From: CAZNNH01 sp964574335
GTDB lineage: Bacteria; Acidobacteriota; Vicinamibacteria; Fen-336
NCBI GenBank assembly: GCA_964574335.1
Contig: CAZNNH010000038.1
Span: forward strand, 1-42,003
Length of the DNA: 42,003 nucleotides
Direction of reading: 5' to 3'
The translations under genes were made by a program, and so were the position numbers. The stretch's first letter is position 1, and the number at the start of each line of letters is the position of its first letter. Shown here piece after piece: positions 41,984-42,003 of the stretch. Under the pieces are notes generated by a model. The model saw nothing but the letters and a program-made list of their open reading frames with translations. It was not told the DNA's origin and made no database searches.

Positions 41984-42003
41984 CTCGATAGCGGCGACCG
42001 AAT

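Overview
This window is a high-GC bacterial chromosome segment, almost certainly from a metagenome-assembled or draft scaffold, because it carries two 10-N placeholders that each interrupt a conserved gene (nuoL and dnaB). The cell is Gram-negative: it has a heptose kinase and an O-antigen ligase for LPS, a LolB-like lipoprotein, lipobox signal peptides and an RlpA lipoprotein. The ribosomal/replication block, SpoVG, a PIN-TRAM protein and a protein resembling Myxococcus MXAN_5187 point to Acidobacteriota or a lineage near the former Deltaproteobacteria. That placement is an inference from gene content, not a phylogeny. Starts are often GTG or TTG, and stop/start overlaps (ATGA, GTGA, TGATG, TTGA) are very common.

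Layout. (1) 1-4947: a chemosensory cassette on the + strand, made of a small phosphate-binding-like periplasmic protein (its 5' end is cut off by the window), a chemoreceptor with three HAMP units, a CheA without an obvious P2 domain, and a tandem CheW. (2) 4950-7790: a minus-strand operon pyk-rlpA-zinc ribbon membrane protein-lipoprotein. (3) 7876-16957: a strong sigma70-type promoter drives nuoA-nuoEF-nuoH-J-K-L-M-N. NuoE and NuoF are fused, and nuoB, C, D, G and I are absent from the cluster. (4) 16958-17768: a decayed patch with an intact HicB antitoxin, a HicA toxin that has lost its core, and a frameshifted leucine-rich-repeat fragment. (5) 17769-22726: selA on the minus strand, divergent from an operon of three uncharacterised genes that ends in purH by an ATGA overlap. 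(6) 22790-26283: minus-strand envelope operon waaL-rfaE1-FAD reductase, separated from purH by a bidirectional hairpin. (7) 26492-41894: a small protein that looks distantly like SpoVG, then TPR protein-lolB-like-ispE-spoVG-tRNA-Gln-prs-rplY-pth-rpsF-rpsR-DUF2232-rplI-dnaB-radA-PIN/TRAM-plsC-dacB, largely a conserved housekeeping order.

How it works together: the Nuo genes encode the whole proton-pumping membrane arm plus the NADH-oxidising tip, but not the iron-sulfur/quinone connecting module, which must be encoded elsewhere if the complex works. The housekeeping block links isoprenoid, PRPP and translation genes. The minus-strand envelope genes supply LPS core/O-antigen steps. The least explained parts are the split, fused complex I cluster, the three-gene unit in front of purH, and the SpoVG-like small protein. 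I found no CRISPR array, prophage, insertion sequence or defence system.
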